A DNA stretch of 27,317 bases from an uncultured Clostridium sp. (lineage in GTDB: Bacteria > Bacillota > Clostridia > Clostridiales > Clostridiaceae). Positions within the stretch are counted from its first letter, which is position 1, and each line of letters begins with the position of its first letter. Both the position numbers and the translations under genes were made by a program. The notes under the pieces were generated by a model, which was not told the origin of the DNA, did not search any database, and saw only the letters and a program-made list of their open reading frames with translations. Location of the stretch: NCBI GenBank assembly GCA_900548455.1, contig URKQ01000043.1, positions 1-27,317 of the forward strand. Direction: 5' to 3'. Shown piece after piece: positions 24,195-27,317 of this stretch.

Positions 24195-25930
24195 TATGCA
24201 GTGACCTCCTTATCCATTTGAGAATAGTAAATTTCACTATAGGTTGGACACATATTTAAAAGTTCTTCATGAGTTCCTACTCCAACTATCACTCCATCGT
24301 CCATGACGATAATTTTATCAGAATCTCTAACGGAAGAAATCCTTTGAGCTATAATTATCTTTGTTGTATCATTAAGATGATTTTTTAGGCTATCTCTAAT
24401 CTTACTTTCAGTAGCTGTATCTACAGCACTAGTTGAATCATCTAATATAAGAATCTTAGGTTTTCTTAGCAATGTCCTTGCAATACATATCCTTTGCTTT
24501 TGTCCCCCTGATAAATTCACTCCTCCCTGTTCAAGTTCAGTTTCATAACCATCTCCTAAACTTTCAATAAAGGTTCCTACTTCTGCGGCATTAGCCATAT
24601 CCTTAATTTCCTTCTGGGTTGCTCCATCATTTCCCCACATAAGATTTTCATTAATAGTCCCTGAAAATAATACATTTTTTTGAAGAACCATCCCAACTGC
24701 TTCCCTCAAGTTTTTTAAAGAATACTTTTTAACATTAATTCCATCTATTAAAACTTCACCTTCATCTACATCATAAAGCCTTGGAATCAATTGAACTAAG
24801 GTACTTTTACCACAACCTGTAGAACCAATAATTCCAACCACTTCTCCACCTTTAATTGAAAGATTTATATTATCTAATACCTTTTCCTTGTTGTCTTTAT
24901 AGTATTTAAAAGATATATTTTTAAATGTAACCTCCCCTTTAGTTACAACATACTTACATTTAAATACCTCTTCACTATCAGCTAAATCGACTGTGGTATT
25001 AAATATTTCATTTATTCTTCTTAAACTAGAAGCTGAACGAGTACATTGTAGTAATATCATAGTAAGCATATTAAGTGACATGAGAATTTGAGTTATATAT
25101 GTTATAAAAGCTGTAATATCTCCTATAGGTATATCTTTAACCATTACCATCTTACCACCATACCATACCACAGCTAATGTGGCTATATTCATGGCCAATG
25201 TCATTATAGGAGTTTGAATTATTACTGTTCTAAATGCACTTAAACTAGACTCTTTTAATTCTTCATTTGACTTTTCAAATTTGTGTTCTTCAAAATCTTC
25301 TCTTACAAAACTTTTAATTACTCTAATATTAGTAAGAGCTTCTTGAACATTAGAATTTAATATATCTATCTTTTTTTGCATTAAATTAAACTTTGGAAAA
25401 GCAGCTTTAATAATTCCACATATGGCTATAGATAATACTGGAACTATAATTATAAAAATCATTGCTAAAGTTTTATTAATTGAAAAAGCCATGATGATAC
25501 CACCAATGAGCATTCCTGGAGCTCTTAGCATTAATCTAAGGCTCAAATTTACCACATTCTGAACTTGAGTAACATCGTTAGTAAGCCTAGTAATTAATGA
25601 ACCTGTGCTAAACTTATCAATATTGGAAAATGAAAACATCTGTATCTTTTTAAAGATATCAGCCCTTAAATCTGATGCAAAACTAACAGATGCCTTCGCT
25701 GCACAATAAGCAGCACCTACTCCTGTAATAATAGCAATACAAATAATAACAACCATTTTAACTCCACTATTTATAATGTAAGATATATCTCCCGCTGCTG
25801 CTCCATTATTTATAATATCTGCAACGAGAGCTGGCAATTGAATGGAAGCTATAACTTCACATATCATCATTATTGGACCAATAATAAAATAAGGAAGATA
25901 CGGCTTAATATATTTAAAATATCGTTTCAT
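24194..25930 (-). CDS. ABC exporter half-transporter with degenerate catalytic site
   Basis: The protein has 578 residues, six membrane helices in the first 300, then a nucleotide domain with Walker A GSTGCGKST (369-377) and a perfect signature LSGGQ (473-477). The catalytic glutamate after Walker B is Asp498 (ILILDDSTSAVD), and the switch histidine is Gln529 (IIIAQRISSV). This subunit's own ATP site, completed by the partner's LSQGQ signature, is therefore the non-hydrolysing one. The other site, formed by the partner's Walker motifs and this LSGGQ, is fully active. That asymmetry is the hallmark of heterodimeric multidrug exporters. It lies 12 bases after the MarR gene with AGGAGG upstream. 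Confidence 0.94.
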   Translation of the reverse strand: MKRYFKYIKPYLPYFIIGPIMMICEVIASIQLPALVADIINNGAAAGDISYIINSGVKMVVIICIAIITGVGAAYCAAKASVSFASDLRADIFKKIQMFSFSNIDKFSTGSLITRLTNDVTQVQNVVNLSLRLMLRAPGMLIGGIIMAFSINKTLAMIFIIIVPVLSIAICGIIKAAFPKFNLMQKKIDILNSNVQEALTNIRVIKSFVREDFEEHKFEKSNEELKESSLSAFRTVIIQTPIMTLAMNIATLAVVWYGGKMVMVKDIPIGDITAFITYITQILMSLNMLTMILLQCTRSASSLRRINEIFNTTVDLADSEEVFKCKYVVTKGEVTFKNISFKYYKDNKEKVLDNINLSIKGGEVVGIIGSTGCGKSTLVQLIPRLYDVDEGEVLIDGINVKKYSLKNLREAVGMVLQKNVLFSGTINENLMWGNDGATQKEIKDMANAAEVGTFIESLGDGYETELEQGGVNLSGGQKQRICIARTLLRKPKILILDDSTSAVDTATESKIRDSLKNHLNDTTKIIIAQRISSVRDSDKIIVMDDGVIVGVGTHEELLNMCPTYSEIYYSQMDKEVTA

Positions 25931-25942
25931 CTAGATTTCCTC

Positions 25943-26434
25943 CTAGTCTTTTAGATTTACATAATATTTAATCAGGTTAGATGAAATTTTCTCTAAAACC
26001 TCTTGAGTTTTTTCCATATCTTCTTTTGAAAATCCCTCAAACATTGCTGCCTCTATCTCATCAAAGATGACATGACTTACTTTAACTACTTCATCTCCCT
26101 TTTCTGTTAATTCAATTTTATTCACTCTATTATCACTCTCATCAACTGTCCTATTTAAATATCCCCCTCGCTCTAATTTTTTTATTGTAACTGCTACTGA
26201 AGCTGGTGATATTTCTAATCGCTCTGATATTTCAATTTGTGATATATTAGGCTCATGAGATAAAATATTTAAAAGCCGATGTTGACTATTAAATACCCCA
26301 GTACATGAAACCTTCTTTTCTATAGATCTTTTCATAATCCTATTACATTGTCTGATCCTCCATGATAACACTTTCGGTGAATCTTTTTCATACTTTCTAA
26401 TATGCAAAGGCATATCTAATCCCTTTGATTCCAT
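25943..26434 (-). CDS. MarR family transcriptional regulator
   Basis: The protein has 163 residues, in the family's usual range. The winged helix is clear: the recognition region ISQIEISERLEISPASVAVT, then GGYLNRTVDESDNRVNKIE as the wing and LTEKG after it. N- and C-terminal helices would form the dimer. It is the first gene of the exporter unit, so it most likely represses its own operon and is released by a small-molecule ligand. AAGGAG lies 8 bases before ATG 26434. The palindrome at 26471-26509 is its probable binding site. Confidence 0.93.
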   Translation of the reverse strand: MESKGLDMPLHIRKYEKDSPKVLSWRIRQCNRIMKRSIEKKVSCTGVFNSQHRLLNILSHEPNISQIEISERLEISPASVAVTIKKLERGGYLNRTVDESDNRVNKIELTEKGDEVVKVSHVIFDEIEAAMFEGFSKEDMEKTQEVLEKISSNLIKYYVNLKD

Positions 26435-26470
26435 ATATTATTCTCCTTACATTAAAAATCTTATAAATCC

Positions 26471-26509
26471 ATATGATTAACTGGTTAATAATTAACTAGT
26501 TAATCATAT
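26471..26509. promoter_or_regulatory. 39-bp palindrome, probable MarR operator
   Basis: Two 19-base arms (26471-26489 and 26491-26509) around one central base are reverse complements with a single mismatch. Each arm contains its own smaller palindrome (TTAACTGGTTAA, TTAACTAGTTAA), so two MarR dimers could bind side by side. It lies between the promoter and the ribosome binding site of the MarR gene. Confidence 0.8.
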
Positions 26510-26518
26510 TATAGTATT

Positions 26519-26546
26519 ATTATACAACTTATGTATTATATTTCAA
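26519..26546 (-). promoter_or_regulatory. Promoter of the MarR/ABC exporter operon
   Basis: On the minus strand: TTGAAA (26541-26546), a 16-base spacer, TATAAT (26519-26524). The predicted start near 26512 lies at the edge of the palindrome. A second TATAAT at 26508-26513 is an alternative -10. Confidence 0.6.
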
Positions 26547-26584
26547 TATTTCTAATAATATGTTACGCACAATATTTTTTTGCC

Positions 26585-26629
26585 CATCAAAAATAGCTAT
26601 GGAATTAATTTATAACTCCATAGCTATTT
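26585..26629 (-). terminator. Terminator of the small secreted protein gene
   Basis: On the minus strand: stem AAATAGCTATGGA with its complement (26591-26629) and a 13-base loop, then a T run. It begins 17 bases after the stop codon. Confidence 0.88.
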
Positions 26630-26646
26630 GTACTGTTTTACTATTG

Positions 26647-27207
26647 TTATTGTTCTACTTGTTTAAATATTCTAACATAACTGTAAGTCTCATCTGAACT
26701 ACTAAACTTATGATTATCATAATTTAAATTTGCCTTTGCTGATGATATAAAGTAACGATCCTCAGCTTTTCCTATAGACAAATTATCACCTAGTACCCCT
26801 AACCCTAATGATGTTTTATTTATAACTAAACCCATGCCATTACTATTTCTTATCTTAACATCCTTTAGATTTTCTAAATTACCTGTTTTACTAAATGACC
26901 ATAGCTGTTCACTATTTACATTATTTACTTCATATAATCCATCATCTTGCTTATAAACGTTTACATATTTCCCAGAAACGCTCATATTTTTACTGCACAA
27001 TGTATGCATATCAATTCCGAAACAACCATAATTTTCTGTTACTATTAAGTATTTAGCTTCTGTTGTATCAATTGTTGATACTTCCTCATACCTATATTTT
27101 TCATTATCATTAGTTCTTTCAGCTGTGTCAGCATATACTGCCCCACAATTTAAAACAAGGAACATAGTCATAACCGCCAAAACAAACACTTTTCTTAAAA
27201 TTTTCAT
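26647..27207 (-). CDS. Secreted protein of unknown function, 186 residues
   Basis: The N-terminus is a signal peptide: basic MKILRK, a hydrophobic core (VFVLAVMTMFLVLNCGAV), and a likely cleavage after YADTA or VYA. The cysteine in LNCGA is near, but not in, a lipobox, so lipoprotein anchoring is doubtful. The mature part of about 160 residues is rich in Asn, Ser and Tyr. It has alternating beta-type stretches such as YLIVTENYG, GKYVNVYKQDDGLYEV and LVINKTSLGLGVLG, and two further Cys (in GCFG and LCSK) that could pair. I do not recognise a family. GGAGG lies 9 bases before ATG 27207, and a terminator follows, so it is transcribed alone. Confidence 0.82.
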   Translation of the reverse strand: MKILRKVFVLAVMTMFLVLNCGAVYADTAERTNDNEKYRYEEVSTIDTTEAKYLIVTENYGCFGIDMHTLCSKNMSVSGKYVNVYKQDDGLYEVNNVNSEQLWSFSKTGNLENLKDVKIRNSNGMGLVINKTSLGLGVLGDNLSIGKAEDRYFISSAKANLNYDNHKFSSSDETYSYVRIFKQVEQ

Positions 27208-27251
27208 AATTCTTTACCTCCATCAAAATAAAGGCTCTGTTCGGCTTTTTC

Positions 27252-27312
27252 AAAAGGAACCTTATGGTTCCCTTTGAGTATCTCTCCTTAACAAGGAGGG
27301 AACAGGGTCCCC
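27252..27312 (-). promoter_or_regulatory. Three tandem hairpins in the leader of the secreted protein gene
   Basis: Read as minus-strand RNA, three stem-loops follow one another: 27298-27312 (6 bp), 27284-27298 (6 bp, sharing one base with the first) and 27252-27275 (10 bp, AUAA loop). The first and third use G-U pairs that would be mismatches on the plus strand, so the minus strand is the functional one. They lie 45-105 bases before the start codon at the window edge. I could not match them to a known riboswitch. Confidence 0.5.
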
Positions 27313-27317
27313 TTCCA

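Overview
The window looks like a low-GC, AT-rich Firmicute of the Clostridium type. The evidence is strong AGGAGG-type ribosome binding sites, many short intergenic regions, U-tract hairpin terminators, a siroheme sulfite reductase fragment with a ferredoxin insert, and a corrinoid methyltransferase operon. It starts inside a perfect inverted repeat that cuts through a gene. I read that as a contig end, possibly a fold-back artefact, so the window may be a whole contig.

Left part (1-9.3 kb), plus strand unless noted: the C-terminal part of a siroheme/4Fe-4S sulfite reductase subunit; a DUF3267 membrane protein whose HExxH motif reads HQxxH, followed by a histidine phosphatase; a HIT protein with a 60-residue membrane protein. 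On the minus strand come a YitT-family membrane protein and, upstream of it, a well-formed cobalamin riboswitch whose Shine-Dalgarno leads into a 44-codon ORF. Next is a plus-strand run of HAD hydrolase, SAM methyltransferase, S66 (LdcA/MccF-type) peptidase and GNAT acetyltransferase. A 17-codon minus-strand ORF lies between two hairpins, and then a secreted CAP-domain protein.

Middle part (9.3-15 kb), minus strand: a compact five-gene operon. In transcription order it holds a UROD/MtaA-type methyltransferase, a short UROD-like paralogue that has lost the zinc histidine, a B12-binding corrinoid protein, a second complete UROD/MtaA-type methyltransferase, and a RACo-type reductive activase with an N-terminal 2Fe-2S domain. 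This is the gene set of an anaerobic corrinoid-dependent methyl transfer (demethylation) system. It has no MttB-type or MtrH-type partner and no adjacent regulator, so both methyl donor and acceptor are unknown. It is the most interesting system in the window. A candidate promoter, a small palindrome over the start site, and two upstream GATATATC boxes 22 bp apart precede it.

Right part (15-27.3 kb), all minus strand: a GNAT acetyltransferase, a membrane diguanylate cyclase, and a drug- or peptide-response block. The block reads MarR regulator, heterodimeric ABC exporter (one catalytic site degenerate), response regulator, sensor kinase, terminator, then a MacB/FtsX-type ABC ATPase and an 835-residue permease. 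A 39-bp near-perfect palindrome just downstream of the MarR promoter is the likely autoregulatory operator. The window ends with a small secreted protein of unknown function preceded by a three-hairpin leader.

No tRNA, rRNA, CRISPR array or transposase was seen.
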